Origin: Eudorina sp. 2006-703-Eu-15 | Lineage: Eukaryota; Chlorophyta; Chlorophyceae; Chlamydomonadales; Volvocaceae | Length of the DNA: 64,000 nt | Direction: 5' to 3' | NCBI GenBank assembly: GCA_003117195.1 | Contig: BDSI01000009.1 | Span: forward strand, 1,530,594-1,594,593 | Shown here: piece by piece, positions 1-12,332 of the stretch | How the letters are laid out: every line of letters begins with the position of its first letter | Position numbering within the stretch: position 1 is the first letter of the stretch | Program-made: the position numbers and the translations under genes | Notes under the pieces: generated by a model | Databases searched by the model: none | Seen by the model: the letters and a program-made list of their open reading frames with translations, nothing else | What the model was told of the DNA's origin: nothing

Positions 1-1674
1 CGCCTCGCCCCACTTCCCGCCCTCGCCCCACTTCCCGCCCTCGCCCCCCCCCCCCCCCACTTCCCGCCCTCGCCCCACTTCCCGCCCTCGCCCCACTTCC
101 CGCCCTCGCCCCCACTTCCCGCCCCTCGCCCCACTTCCCGCCCTCGCCCCCCCCACTTCCCGCCCTCGCCCCACTTCCCGCCCTCGCCCCACTTCCCGCC
201 CTCGCCCCACTTCCCGCCCTCGCCCCACTTCCCGCCCTCGCCCCACTTCCCGCCCTCGCCCCCCACTTCCCGCCCTCGCCCCACTTCCCGCCCGTCGCCC
301 CCCACTTCCGCCCTCGCCCCACTTCCCGCCCTCGCCCCACTTCCCGCCCTCGCCCCCACTTCCCGCCCTCGCCCCACTTCCCGCCCTCGCCCCACTTCCC
401 GCCCTCGCCCCCCCCCCCCCCCCCCCCACTTCCCGCCCTCGCCCCACTTCCCGCCCTCGCCCCACTTCCCGCCCTCGCCCCACTTCCGCCCTCGCCGCCC
501 ACTTCCCGCCCTCGCCCCACTTCCCGCCCTCGCCCCACTTCCCGCCCTCGCCCCCCACTTCCCGCCCTCGCCCCACTTCCCGCCCTCGCCCCACTTCCCG
601 CCCTCGCCCCACTTCCCGCCCTCGCCCCACTTCCCGCCCTTCGCCCCACTTCCCGCCCTCGCCCCACTTCCCGCCCTCGCCCCACTTCCCGCCCTCGCCC
701 CACTCGCCCCCACTTCCCGCCCTCGCCCCCCCCCCCCCCCCCCCCCCCCCCCCCCACTTCCCGCCCTCGCCCCACTTCCCGCCCTCGCCCCACTTCCCGC
801 CCTCGCCCCACTTCCCGCCCTCGCCCCACTTCCCGCCCCTCCGCCCCCCCCACTTCCCGCCCTCGCCCCACTTCCCGCCCTCGCCCCACTTCCCGCCCTC
901 GCCCCACTTCCCGCCCTCGCCCCCACTTCCCGCCCTCGCCCCCCCCACTTCCCGCCCTCGCCCCACTTCCCGCCCTCGCCCCACTTCCCGCCTCGCCCCC
1001 CCCCCCCCCACTTCCCGCCCTCGCCCCACTTCCCGCCCTCGCCCCACTTCCCGCCCCCCCCCTCCGCCCCACTTCCCGCCCTCGCCCCACTTCCCGCCCT
1101 CGCCCCCCCCCCCCCCCCCCCCCCCCCCACTTCCCGCCCTCGCCCCACTTCCGCCTCGCCCACTTCCCGCCCTCGCCCCACCCCCCCCCCCCACTTTCCC
1201 GCCCTCGCCCCACTTCCCGCCCTCGCCCCACTTCCCGCCCTCGCCCACTTCCCGCCCTCGCCCCACTCCCCCCCCCCCCCCCTCCCGCCCTCGCCCACTT
1301 CCCGCCCTCGCCCCACTTCCCGCCCTCGCCCACTCCCGCCCTCGCCCCACTTCCCGCCCTCGCCCCACTTCCCGCCCTCGCCCCACTTCCCGCCCTCGCC
1401 CACTTCCGCCCTCGCCCCACTTCCCGCCTCGCCCCACTTCCCGCCTCGCCCACTTCCCGCCCTCGCCCCACTTCCCGCCCTCGCCCCACTTCCCGCCCTC
1501 GCCCCACTTCCCGCCCTCGCCCCACTTCCCCCCTCGCCCCACTTCCCGCCCTCGCCCCACTTCCGCCCTCGCCCCACTTCCCGCCCTCGCCCCACTTCCC
1601 GCCCTTCGCCCTCGCCCCACTTCCCGCCCTCGCCCCACTTCCCGCCCTCGTCCCACTTCCCGCCCTCGTCCCAC
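1..1674. repeat. 18-bp C/G-rich minisatellite, about 90 copies
   Basis: Tandem array of an 18-base unit (on the plus strand CGCCCTCGCCCCACTTCC) filling the left edge without a break. Copies differ mainly in the length of the C run, which reaches 20 or more C in places (near 50, 410, 730, 1105 and 1270), plus occasional lost bases. On the minus strand the unit is GAGGGCGGGAAGTGGGGC, very G-rich. The array abuts a minus-strand exon at 1675 and starts with a plausible donor (AG followed by GTGGGA), so it is most simply part of an intron. The unit is six codons long and would read EGGKWG on the minus strand, but the changing C runs break that frame often. The left end is outside the window. Confidence 0.95.
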
Positions 1675-4315
1675 CTCTCCGCGAAGGACTGGTGGGTCAG
1701 CGACCGAGTCGCGGCCCGCGACGCCGGCCTATGGGTCGCGGGCGTCGACGGCCTCGACGACAGCTCCACGGACACCCCCGCGCCCGCCCCCGGCGGCATC
1801 CCCGCCGCCGCCGCCGCCGCCGCCGTCGACTGCTGCTGCTGCTGCTGCTCCGTCAGCAGAAAGCCGTAATGCGGGTTGCCGCGCGCGCCGGCGGTGTACG
1901 GCACCAACGCCAGCCGTACAGTGAAATCCACGTGCAGCTCCGAAGCCAGGTTCTCCGTCAGAGCGGAGGACAGGCAGCTGGCCAGGCCCTGGAGGTCCGG
2001 GGCCGCCGCCACATCCGCGGCGGCGAGGGTCACCTGCGGGAGGGGGGGGGGGGTCGGGTCACATCCGGTGGCCCGGTGGCACCAAATGGCGCAGGGACCC
2101 GCGGGCGGGGTGGGGTTAAAGGAAATTGGTAGACATCTTCAAACTGCGCTGCTGGCGGGGTGGGGGGAGTTTGAACGAAGAGAAACAGCCCTCAGCCGCG
2201 TGTGTGTGGGGGGGGGGAGGGGAGAGGGGAGGAACGGAGAGTTCGAGTACTCTTTTGGCAAGCAGGGCCGCGTGTAAGCCGTGATACGGACGTCCTGGGG
2301 GCTATGGAGGGCGGAACCCCTGGGGGCGACGCGTCTCGGCCGCCAGGCAGGCGGGCCACGTGAGCCGCGTCGGCCGTGCACAGCAGCTGCAGGCCTCCCG
2401 AGTAGGGGGCGTCACACACGCGTGTGCGACGGGGGCTTCCTCTTCACTCCTACCCCTCAGGGCCCTTGTGACTCGTCCTGATGGTGCGTCTTTGGGGCAC
2501 AGGCCGTCGCACAGGAGTGCGAGCCATGCCCCATCCCGGTGCTGTCCATTATAGGTGCTCTTCATTATAGGTGATCATTCCGGGCTGGGTTTGGGTTGCA
2601 TGGTGGTCTATCGGTTCCCTTGCACTTGCATGGCGCCGCCGGCGGTGGCACGGCCGCTTTGCTGTTTTCCCTCTGAACCCAGGTCCCACGATCGCATCTC
2701 GCCGTACAGTACGATGACCGTACGGCAACCCACCCGCTGGACGTCCGCGAGGTGCGGTCCCAGGCAGCACTCCACCACCGCCGCCGCGACGGCCGACAGC
2801 ACCTCCCGACAGAGCGGCGCGCCGCCAATGCCGCGCGACGACACCGCCGCCGCCGCCGCCGCCGCCGTCGTCCCCCGCGCTGCCAGCGGCGCCGTCAGCA
2901 GCAGCGCCCCCACCACGTCCGCGCCCAACCGGAGAGGGACCAGCTGCGCACGTACCTGCGGCGGCAGCGCCGCCGCTGCTGCTGCTGCCGCCGCAGCGGC
3001 GGCCTTATCAGCCGACGTCGTGTTGGGTACGGTGCCGGCGGCGGCGGCGGCGGCGGCCGCAAGGTCGGAACCGATGGCACGCAGCACCTGCCGCCAGTCT
3101 TCCGGCGGCGACTCCAAGTGAGGGTGTGGGGTGTAGCTGCTGCTGCTGCGGGCTTTGAGCGGCGGTGTCGGTCGCTCCGCCGGGGTCCGCCCCCGGGCAT
3201 CCGCCGACGGCGGCTCCTGTCGTCAGAGCGGTGTGTGTGTGTGGAGGCGAGGACGTGGTGAAACCACCAACCACCAACTACCGAGCCGGCAGACGCGTTG
3301 TGGCTCGGGCGCGTGAGGCTCCCGTCATGTCGTCGTATACACATGTAGTCACACACGCACACACACACACACACGACCTAGTTTCTGCATTCAGGTCAGT
3401 ATCTTTTCCTTCTGCACGGGCTGGGACGGTTGTGCCCGGCACTTGCTTGCTGTCGGCATTGCACGCGCTGTTGACGCATACGCCCTTGCTTTTGCTGCAC
3501 CTTAGGATCAGTAGGTAGTTTAGTCGAGTTTCGTCTGCATTAGCCTACGGCGTCATAGCCGCTACTTCTGCTGGCGTAACGGCGCCCACCGGCGCTCGAC
3601 AACGATACGGGGCGCTACAGCATCACGGACTACACCACCTTGGGACTACTTATGGTCGACATACTTCGCCCTGGCATTTTGGTAACTCTGGTCTCGGTCT
3701 CAGTCGTCGGTTGCATTGCTGGACACGGGTCTGCTTTTTCGCGGCTCAGCTCTTCTCCTTGATAACACACGACCTAGGCCTCCTGGCCCCCAGGCCCGCA
3801 CCCACCCACCCACCCACTCACCCACCGGCCCAACCCCCCCTTTCCCCCCTCGGTACCTGCCAGTACAGCACGTCGGACTCCATCGAGCCGCCGCAAGCCC
3901 GAGGCGACCCCAGGATGACCAGTCCGCCGCTGGTGGAGCTGGGAACCGCATTCGCGGTCACGGAGGTCGCGCCGCCGCCCGCGGGGACGCCGCAGCCGGG
4001 CCACGGCGCCGACAGCACCAGCCCGGATGGCAGCAGCCCCGCGGGGGGGAGGGCGCTGGCGCTGTCCAGGGCCACGAACCCGGACCCGCAAGGGGAGGCG
4101 CCGAAGAGGCTGCGAGGGGACGAGGCGGGGGCAGTGGGGGCAGTGGGGTCTGGGCCGGGGTCTGGGGTCTAGGGTGGGGTCTTGGGAGGGTCACCGGCCC
4201 ACCTGACTTGCACCGCCCCGGGGCCGCAGACGGTCAGCAGGTTCTCCACACACGCATGGACGCGGGCCAGCCAGGAGCCCTGAACCATCGCCAGCTGGCA
4301 CCGCAGGGCGGACAC
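1675..4315 (-). CDS. Unknown multi-exon protein with alanine-rich, possibly GAF-like region (partial)
   Basis: I do not recognise the product. Minus-strand exons, in transcript order, are 4315-4203, 4109-3857, about 3111-2679, one near 2470-2300 (limits unclear) and 2033-1675. The first two join in phase (113 nt, then 253 nt) after clear GCAG acceptors. The third carries two long alanine runs around a segment with the motifs LVPLRLGADVVGALLL and VVECCLGPHLADVQ, which resembles the core of a GAF-type sensor fold; that is only an impression. The last exon has a short glutamine run and ends at a donor leading into the 18-bp minisatellite. The 5' start lies somewhere in 4316-4700 and the 3' end is outside the window. 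Long antisense frames here come from the GC-rich codon pattern. Confidence 0.5.
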
Positions 4316-5980
4316 CTGCGCACGTGCAGGTGCGGCCGGGGAAGGGGGGTTGGGGGGTAAGGAGCGCGACAAGGGGCATCGGCGTCGGCGTCGTCGTCGC
4401 CGTCGTGGGCAGGAAATGCGCGTACAGGAAAGCGGTGGCCCGTTGCTGCGCGGCTGGACGAGAAACGCCACGTGCAAGGGCGGACCGGACAGTTTTGGCG
4501 GCGAGCGAGGGCGTCGGTCCGTTCGCACACACCGGCAGATCCCATTAGGATTGCACGAAGTGAGGCTGTTGCGAAAGAATGTAATCGTTCCAAGTGCCCG
4601 TCCAGGGACTGCGAGGTTCTGGGTGCGTCGCTCGATGACCAATAGCGCGTGGCACGTCAACACGCACCGTGTCATGCGCCGCATTGTGGACATTGGATAC
4701 CGCACATGAGGCGTCTCCGGCTACCTCGGTGGGCGACCTGAAACTAGTACCCGTCTTCGGTGGGATGCTTGCGCCACGCTGCACTTCATCGGCGCCAGTT
4801 TTCCCACGGAAACAACAGGATAACATCCGTGTGGCAGTCTCGCTCCCAAGCGAATACCTATTATGTCATTGGACTACAAATATGGCGAATATGGCCAGGT
4901 CATATACAACCAACAGGCATAATGGAAGTGATGGAGTTGACGGGTAATTGACTATTTTGATTTGTGCCTATAGACGGCACAGGAGCGATCAAGGCTCGCT
5001 GCGAACACAAAACACTGTGCCGGTTAAGATCAAAAATACATTAAAATCTCTTGCTTATCAGACGCAATCCAGTGCCATATGGGCAAAGGTCTCATCATAT
5101 GCTATTGAGTACCTGAGATTTCCTGTGAGCAACATGATACTCGTACTGCACGGAAATCCGTAAAATCCCACTGCGGTCGGCCCTAACACAGATTAGCCGT
5201 TTGCTTATGTAGTATCCCGATGAAACGTATGATAAGTTTTAAAATACAGCTGGACTATTCATAACGGTACCGCAGCTGGAAAGAGGTTCTATCCCCCTGT
5301 CCCGTGACATAGATCCGCCCGTAGGATAAGCTGCGGAATGATTTATATGTACTGTGTCGAACCAAAAAATCCAGGTGTACTGACTTCACAGTTTTGTCCA
5401 TTAGTCCGTATTAGTCTGTGAACCCTGGCCGCCACGTTTCCGGCCGGATGATTATAGATACAATATGACATGTCGCCAGACGTCGCTCAGCTGTCGGATG
5501 GGTTTACGCTTTACGGCACGTTAACGTTAGCTATGGCTCTGCCATTTTGTTCGGACTCCACGCAACCACTCGTCGAAAACAAGAGGGACATAGGGTACCG
5601 ATAGTTTCATAGTCACAGGCATGAAACCCCTGCTCTACATACATCCTGTGAACTCTTCAACACCGAAATTACTCATTTTCGATAGCAAGCGTTAGGAGCG
5701 TTACATCTTAGTACCGATAGTCTTTTAGGTGCAGTTTGTCCGTTGCCCTCCAACTCTGTCGAGACACAATATGCCGTATCGCGTAGGGTTATGCATTGAA
5801 ACGCGTCAGGATAGAGCCGTATTGACCACGTTTTTTAGTACCAGCGGGTCGCGCTCCGACACTGCCGACACCTCCATCAACAACATCGCTCCTGCGCACC
5901 CTTTTATAGCACAGGTGCGACAGGAACGACGCAAGCGGACGCAAGAGAGTCCCGGGCATGCTTCGGACTCTCCCTGTCGC
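4316..5980. other. Low-GC intergenic stretch, no gene seen
   Basis: Base composition drops sharply relative to the flanking exons and all frames are broken within about 100 codons. 4316-4700 may hold the promoter or first exon of the minus-strand gene to the left. TTACA (TGTAA on the minus strand) occurs near 5702 and at 5982-5986 and could be the poly(A) signal of a minus-strand gene lying to the right. I see nothing else. Confidence 0.5.
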
Positions 5981-6179
5981 ATTACATAATTGTCGGCCGC
6001 ATATTAGGAACAGTGGCCTCTCAGTCGTGCCCGTACAGCGCAGTACGCTTCAGAAAGCTCGCAGTTAATTGCAGTTAAATGCAGGGGTTCAGCTGGGCGA
6101 CAAGTGGGCCCTCGCACCAACTAGGGCAGAAACCAGCAAGGTTACACGTCTGTTGAGGGGCAAGTTAATCAAGTACATC

Positions 6180-7490
6180 AACCTCGGCCGATCGAGCCGA
6201 GCGGCGAGAGCTGGAGCGAGGGGGTTCCTACCTGCGGCCTGCGGTCAGGCAAATCGCGCGGATCAACCGCCTCCGTTTCATCCCTGGCTCTCCGCAGCTG
6301 GTCGGAGGCCCCAGGCCTGCCCGGCCTCAACACCCCACGTGTGCAAGCGCGGCCGGAGACGCGACGCGACGGCCACGCGATGAGACGAGATGGGCCGCGA
6401 CGCGAAACCCACGAGAACAGGTTCGGCATCAGCGCCCCTGCGGTGTCCCTCCCTGGCGCGTGGTCAGGGGCCCGGCCAGACCCGGCCACCCTCGGGGACC
6501 TCAAAGCCCCGCAAAGCATCTGCGCGGGCCCGGGCACCCCCGCTCGCTGACCGTCTCGTCGGGTATAGCGCCTCGATGTCGGCTCGTCACGGCCCAGAGC
6601 CCAAGCCGGTTCGACTGAGGCCCCAGGCCAGGGCATATCGCATCCACTCACTGGATGCGCACCCGAAACGTACCCCTCCGCCGCCCCCAGCCCTCATCCC
6701 CTTTCCCCGGGATGTTATCCATCCGATCCGGCTCGCACCTCACCCATCCCATCCACCGCACCTCACTCATCCCATCCACCGCACCGCACCGCGGCCCGTG
6801 TCCGACCCCCCCCCCCGGTAGGTACGGTACACGATGCCGACCCGCCCGAGCACTCATGAAGGGGCCTCGCGTACCCTGGGCCGAAGCGCATACCGTGATC
6901 TGCTGCGGTAGTCCTGCTGGGTCGTACCCGCCCCACGGGTCATGCCTGACCCACGGGTCGAAGCCTTAGCGCGCTGGTGCCCAGCGCGACACGACGATCT
7001 CCCCTCCGGCACTGGTCAACCGTGTCACGACACAGGACGTGCTCGGCACAGCGCGTTCCAAACACGAGGCTACAGCCACTGGTGGCCCTACCTGGCGGGT
7101 GGCAATGTGGTGGCCCGGGCGGCAGGCGGCACAGCAGCATCTCGGCCCGGCGTCTCAGTTCCCGCGAGAGCACCCCGGCCCGGCAGGATGGAGCAGTATA
7201 GCCCCACGTGAAGGAGTACACATCAGGCGGCAGAACAGCGCAACCCCCCCATCTCGCGCATGCCGTTGCAGCGCAGTACGGCAGGGTCGTACATCGATCA
7301 GGAGGTAAAACCAACGGTAGTCCTGCCAATCGGTGCACGACACGTCGATCACGCAGTGTGTCATGACGGCAGGAAGCAGTTGCGTGGACGGCTGCCTGTG
7401 CCTGCCTGCCTGCCTGCCTGCCTGTGCCTGCCTGACCTGGCCCACGCACGAGCTGGACACGGCCGGCTTGCACACACCCCCGCCAGCCAC
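6180..7490 (-). CDS. Possible minus-strand exons, unknown product
   Basis: Weak coding evidence. On the minus strand 7375-7250 reads CVIDVSCTDWQDYRWFYLL and onwards, which looks like a folded protein, and a frame below it ends at a GTAGGG donor near 7098. Another exon-like segment near 6290-6230 contains the motif QLRRARDETEAVDPRD and ends at a GTAGGA donor. I could not join these in phase. TTACA at 5982-5986 would suit a 3' end for this strand. Short repeats interrupt the area: TGCC units at 7405-7436, and CCATCC/CCGCA-type units at 6735-6790. Whether this is a separate gene or the tail of the one to the right is unknown. Confidence 0.25.
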
Positions 7491-8141
7491 TGCGGCAAAG
7501 GCCCGGCCTTGCCACCTGGGTCACACGGGGTACACCGGGCAGCCCTGAAACCATTCAGGCAGCCCACAGTCAAGGCTTGTAACGGTTACATTACACAAGA
7601 CCAAACTCGGGTTCTTGTCACTTGCCACACCGCGGACTGCAGACAGGAAATGCACCACCCCGGGCTGGGAGTGTCTGGGCTGTTTCTTCTTAACCACCCC
7701 TTCACGTAGATAGATGCCGCGGCCGGCCCGCGGAAAGTTTGAATTATGAGCACATGACAGCGAGCCTGGTCTCCAGCCGTTGCTCACTTGCTATGCCCTT
7801 TGCCCCACACGCTCTAGGTGTGAAAGCACTTCTAGGGACCTCCCAGAAACCACACGCCCCGGGTGAGGGTTCACCTGTTGAGACCTTGCACCCAACATCG
7901 TGAGGGACTCTGTCTGCGGTGTGAGATGGGCATTTCATGGCACCGAACGATGGGAGGGCATTGTCGGCTAGTCACCTCTGCCACACGGAACCGCAACGCC
8001 CCCTTCCATCACGCCGCGTCACCGCCGCACGGCCGACGCATCTATGCCTTAGACATTGACACATTGACATACCCGCGCCACGTCCGTCCGTCCGCGGCGG
8101 CGGCCAATTTTAGTTTTTCCTTTCGATATCACACAAACTTC

Positions 8142-10450
8142 ACAACCCCCTCTTCAGGCACACCATTCCATCAACACACAAGCGCATGTTCCTCGCTGAA
8201 CATCTACACACATGTAAGTACGGTACATCGAGTTCGAGTTGGTTCGCCGGATGAGTTCGTCGATTAAAGCACTCACACGGGGGGCCGAGCACATCCGCCG
8301 CCGCGCAAAACAAAACGCCGCGCCGCACATCCGGCGGGGTGTAATTGTGGATCCTGGCCGCCGTGTCGTACATACATATGAATGCAGGCAGGCGGGCAGC
8401 CGCCGCCGCCGCCGCGGCCTCCGCCCACATTCGACGCGGGCAAGCGACTCAACCCCCTTCTCATTCCGGCCCCTCCCCAGCCACCACCACCAACTCCCGC
8501 ACGTACTGTCCGCCGGTATCCGCGTGTGCCGTACGAGATGGGGCGGGGAGAGGTGGGCGCCGGGGTCCGCCGCCGTACACCGGTATCTCAGTGCAAAACA
8601 CAGGACTGTCCCGCACAAGGCGGATATGCAGCTCCGGCTGCTCCTCCGGAGGAGGCTGCTGGGGGCCGGACGCCCAGCACCACGACTCATCCCCATGATG
8701 GAAGCCACGCTGCCGCCCGAATGACCCCCCACCCGCCCCCCCGGTGTGCGGCCCCCGCATGCTGTCTGCACCCGGTCTACATCCGTGTCAAAACAGCCTA
8801 GCAACACCTGCAGTCATCAGACCCCTCACGGCCGCGTAGTACCTCACAGCGGCGGCCTGCACCGCAGCACGGCACCGTGCGTTTTCCTGTCGTACACATC
8901 GCTACAGCCGTGCGTGTGAAGCCCTTCACGGCACATCCCTGCCCCCGCGGTATTCATCTGGGGTCCAGCCGTCAGGTTGCTGCAATCGCCGCTCCCTTGA
9001 AGCACGAAACCGGTCAGCTCCTGTCCCCACTCGCCGTTCGCCTGCGCCGGCCCTCCAACTTTCTCCACTTCCTTCCCTCCACCACCGCCATCACCATCAC
9101 TCACAACCGACCCCTCCAACATCAGCCACACCTCACCAATGCGTGCATCCGAAACCTCCCCAGCCCGGACGTCTACTGGGCACAACCCCCCGGTGATGGC
9201 GACGACGAAACCCCGTACATTTATTGCGCCTGCGCCGCTCAACCCGCCCGGGGGGCCCCGATGCCACCGCCGGGGTTACGGGGGCCGCCCGAGGCGGGGG
9301 CCACCCGCGGAGGCCTCGCGCCAGGCGGGCCGTCTCGACCAGGGGGAGCGAGCAGGGAGGGGGTCCCCCCGGCCGTCGTTGCGGCCAATGTCGGGGCCAC
9401 GGACCGGATAGGGAAGCCCGTGTCAGGGAGAGCTAGAAAGATAGACAGTCAGTTAGATAGATAGACAGATACATGTTTATATGTAAGCATGAGCATATGA
9501 GCATATATTCATGCACGCATGCAGGCTCATCCTGCGCACTGGAGACATCCCAAGCGCGCGCGAGGACGTTTCAAGTCACTTGACGCTGCGTCGAGGAAGA
9601 GGCGGTGCCTCCTTGAGCGACACCGACACGGCGACAGCAAATACCAAATGGCGTCTCCCTTTCAATCTACTTCATCTAATCCACTTGATCCACGCGATCG
9701 CGCAAACGCCTCCGCGGACGCCCCCACGCGGAGGGGCCCCACGAGGTTGGGGGCACCTAGGGGGTTCGGATGTGCACCACATCCCGACAGGCGCCGCGCC
9801 GAAACCAGCGGGTTCCCCGCTTTCGGCCAATATCGTACTGCGGCGAGGGCCACCTGCCCTCATGGGGGCCGCCCCTGGAGTTGCGCGCACCACCTCCTCG
9901 GAGGATGCCCGCCGCACTGCCACAGTCAGTTGACGGCGGGGGCCGGTCCCGACGAACGCGCTGCAGTCCCGTCCCGTCCCGTCCCGTCCCGTCCCGTCCA
10001 GTCCAGTCCCGTCCAGTCCCGTCCCGTCCCATCCCCGTCCGGAGAGGGTCCCCTCGCGGCGACGCCCGCCACACCGCAATCGCCTCCAGGCTGGCGCGGG
10101 CGGGACCCTGCCAGTCACCGACGATGGACCCGTCATTGCACGCGGCACAAACACAAACCGGGCGGGTTTCATTCCTAAATACACAAACCATCACAAACAC
10201 AATCGGCATAATATCGGCTCATATGAGCACTTAATTCCACACACGCGTTCACAGTTCCCATCGCTGAATATACAAGCATGTGCCTGCCTACATGCATCCA
10301 TCACAATTCGCAGTGAGGAAGTCGAGACGGCTCCGTGTGCATTGCAAGCCCGCCCGGAAAGGGCCCAGCGCCGGGACAAGGTGCTCCGTTTAAAGCCCTG
10401 GCGCCGCCGCTCCTCCCGCGGACAAAGGCAGGGGGGCTGCGGGGGGGGCC
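8142..10450 (-). CDS. Probable downstream exons of the minus-strand gene at 11157-13548
   Basis: Several minus-strand segments read like protein but could not be joined reliably. The best is about 9229 to 8940, beginning after a GCAG acceptor and containing VRGFVVAITGGLCPVDV and ARIGEVWLMLEGSVV. Others are about 9960-9770 (motif AGFGAAPVGMWCTSEPP), about 8700-8500 (motif LVRDSPVFCTEIPVYGGG) and about 8410-8142 (motif ARIHNYTPPDVRRGVLFCAA). The last either ends at a GTGAGT donor near 8285 or runs to a stop at 8142. TTACA pairs at 7586-7595 give TGTAA signals on this strand and suggest a 3' end near 7570. Style and order resemble multi-domain sensor proteins of volvocine algae, but I cannot name a domain. 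Confidence 0.35.
9966..10033. repeat. GTCCC pentanucleotide repeat
   Basis: About a dozen units of GTCCC with a few GTCCA variants, inside a probable intron of the minus-strand gene. Five-base units would shift frame with any change in copy number, which argues against translation. Confidence 0.85.
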
Positions 10451-10499
10451 ACAGCACCGAGGCGCCGCCGCCCCCTGCCGTCGGGGCATATGTCCTTTT

Positions 10500-10715
10500 T
10501 TGCATGGCAGTACGATGCAGTACAGTACAGTGCGGTGCGATGCAGTGCAATGCAGTGCAGTGCAGTGCAGCGCTCCGCGCCCTCCATCCACTACCAAAAC
10601 TCCGAATGCCACGGCCGACACCACCCTCACCACCACCACCATCCTCACCACCACCACCATCCTCACCCTCAACCTCACCCCTACCACCCTCACCACCACC
10701 CTTACCACCACCACT
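10500..10715. repeat. Two simple repeats: GCAGT-like and CCACCA-like
   Basis: 10506-10570 is an imperfect five-base repeat (GCAGT, ACAGT, GCAAT variants). 10615-10715 is a CCACCA/CCTCAC repeat. Both lie between probable minus-strand exons. Confidence 0.8.
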
Positions 10716-11156
10716 TGAAAGCACAGCGTCCTCCCTAAGGCCCTGGTAGGCTCCAGTCCACCTCATCACTCCGGCTCCGCCCAGCCGCATACCTCTGACA
10801 CATCTGCGCCCACCGCTACATTACCACCGTTTCCAACTGACCACCCATGTTGCCTCAGCGCTGGGCAGTGTGCCGCTGTGTGGCATACGGGCATATAACG
10901 CCTGCCCCTTGCACGGCACGCTCTCCTGCCTTGGCCCCCTTCCAAACCCACCCAACTCAACCACCCTCCCCGCCGCCATCTTACACGACGGCCGCCACCT
11001 CCACCTCCACCTCCAACACCATGTTTTCTCTGTGGTGCCGCTGCCACGCCCTCGCCGTCACTCCCCGACACAGCACATCACAGCACATCCCATCCATCAC
11101 TCCCCAACGGAGCGCAACGTCAGGCCCCGGCTCAGGAGCGGCGGCCGCAGCCTCAC

Positions 11157-12296
11157 CGAGCCGTGATCCGCGACCCAGCCGCCAACCCGGGCCCCACCAC
11201 AGGCCCCCCGCCCAGCCCCAGCCCCACTCCCAGCCCCGGCCCCGCCGAGTCACCACTGCCGCCGCCGGTCGCCGCCGGGCAGCGCTTATCCGACTGGGCG
11301 GACGGGGGGCCCGGCGGGGTCCCGGTCCCAAAACTGTCCCGCATGAAGCTGCTGAGCGCGTCGTCGCCGTCGGGGTCGGACCCGTCGTCCTGCCCCGCCG
11401 TGACGGACCCCGCGCGGAGTGATGGCGCCGCCGCCGGCAGGGACAGACCTGCAGGTGAGGCACCGGTGAGGCGGTCAGACTGGGTACGTGCGGGAGGGTG
11501 CGGGCGGGGGCGGGCGGGGGCGGGCGGGCGGAAGGGCTGGGGAGGGTCGCAAGCAGCAGGGGCGGTAGTGACTGGGGCCGTGCACCGCCGCGAATCGCCG
11601 TGCGCGTGTGTTGTTGTGGAGAATTGAAACCCGCGCGAAAAGCGGATGGGTGGGGTGTGCAGGTGGGAGGGTCCTGTCTGTGTCAGTTCCGGGGCACCAA
11701 CGCCGCCCGGCCCCCTTCCCCCGCGGCGTTCCCACCTGCAGGCGGCTGCTGCTGCTGCTGCTCCGGGGTGCCATCGACGTAGGCAGCGGCGGTGCTCCGA
11801 AACCGCCTGCTCCGCACGCCCCCGGGGCCCATGACGAGACCGGGGCCCGGCGTGGCCATGCGGGGGAAGGACCCCGAGGGCGCGACGGCGGCGGACGGCG
11901 CAGCGGCGGACTGCGCAGCGTTGGGCAGCGGACCCGCGGCCGGCAGCGGCGTCGCCTCGCGGGAGTGCGGTCTCAGCGGCTCCTCTGCGGTGGGACACAC
12001 ACACGGTGGGCGGTGGGCAGTGGGCTTCTCGTTAAACACACAAACACAAACACAAACACAAAAACAAGCATGGTTTGGGTCGGCCGGGTGTCCTACTTGC
12101 CGCACGCAACGCCACAAATCACACACAAGGGCCCACAAGGCCTCTGTGCAGTCGGGTCGACCGGCGGATGAGGATGACGACCGGAAAACGACTGCGGTCC
12201 CGCACCCACCCGGTACGGGTACGAGCTGGGATGCCGTACGCCACGTCATCGACATGGACACGCTCGAGACCCGCGGGGTGAACTCGCCGGCGGCCC

Positions 12297-12332
<36 letters not shown>

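Noticed and set aside
7215..7240. PDVYSF motif suggesting a protein kinase
   Set aside because: No glycine loop, HRD or DFG motif nearby in phase; a neighbouring frame reads equally well.
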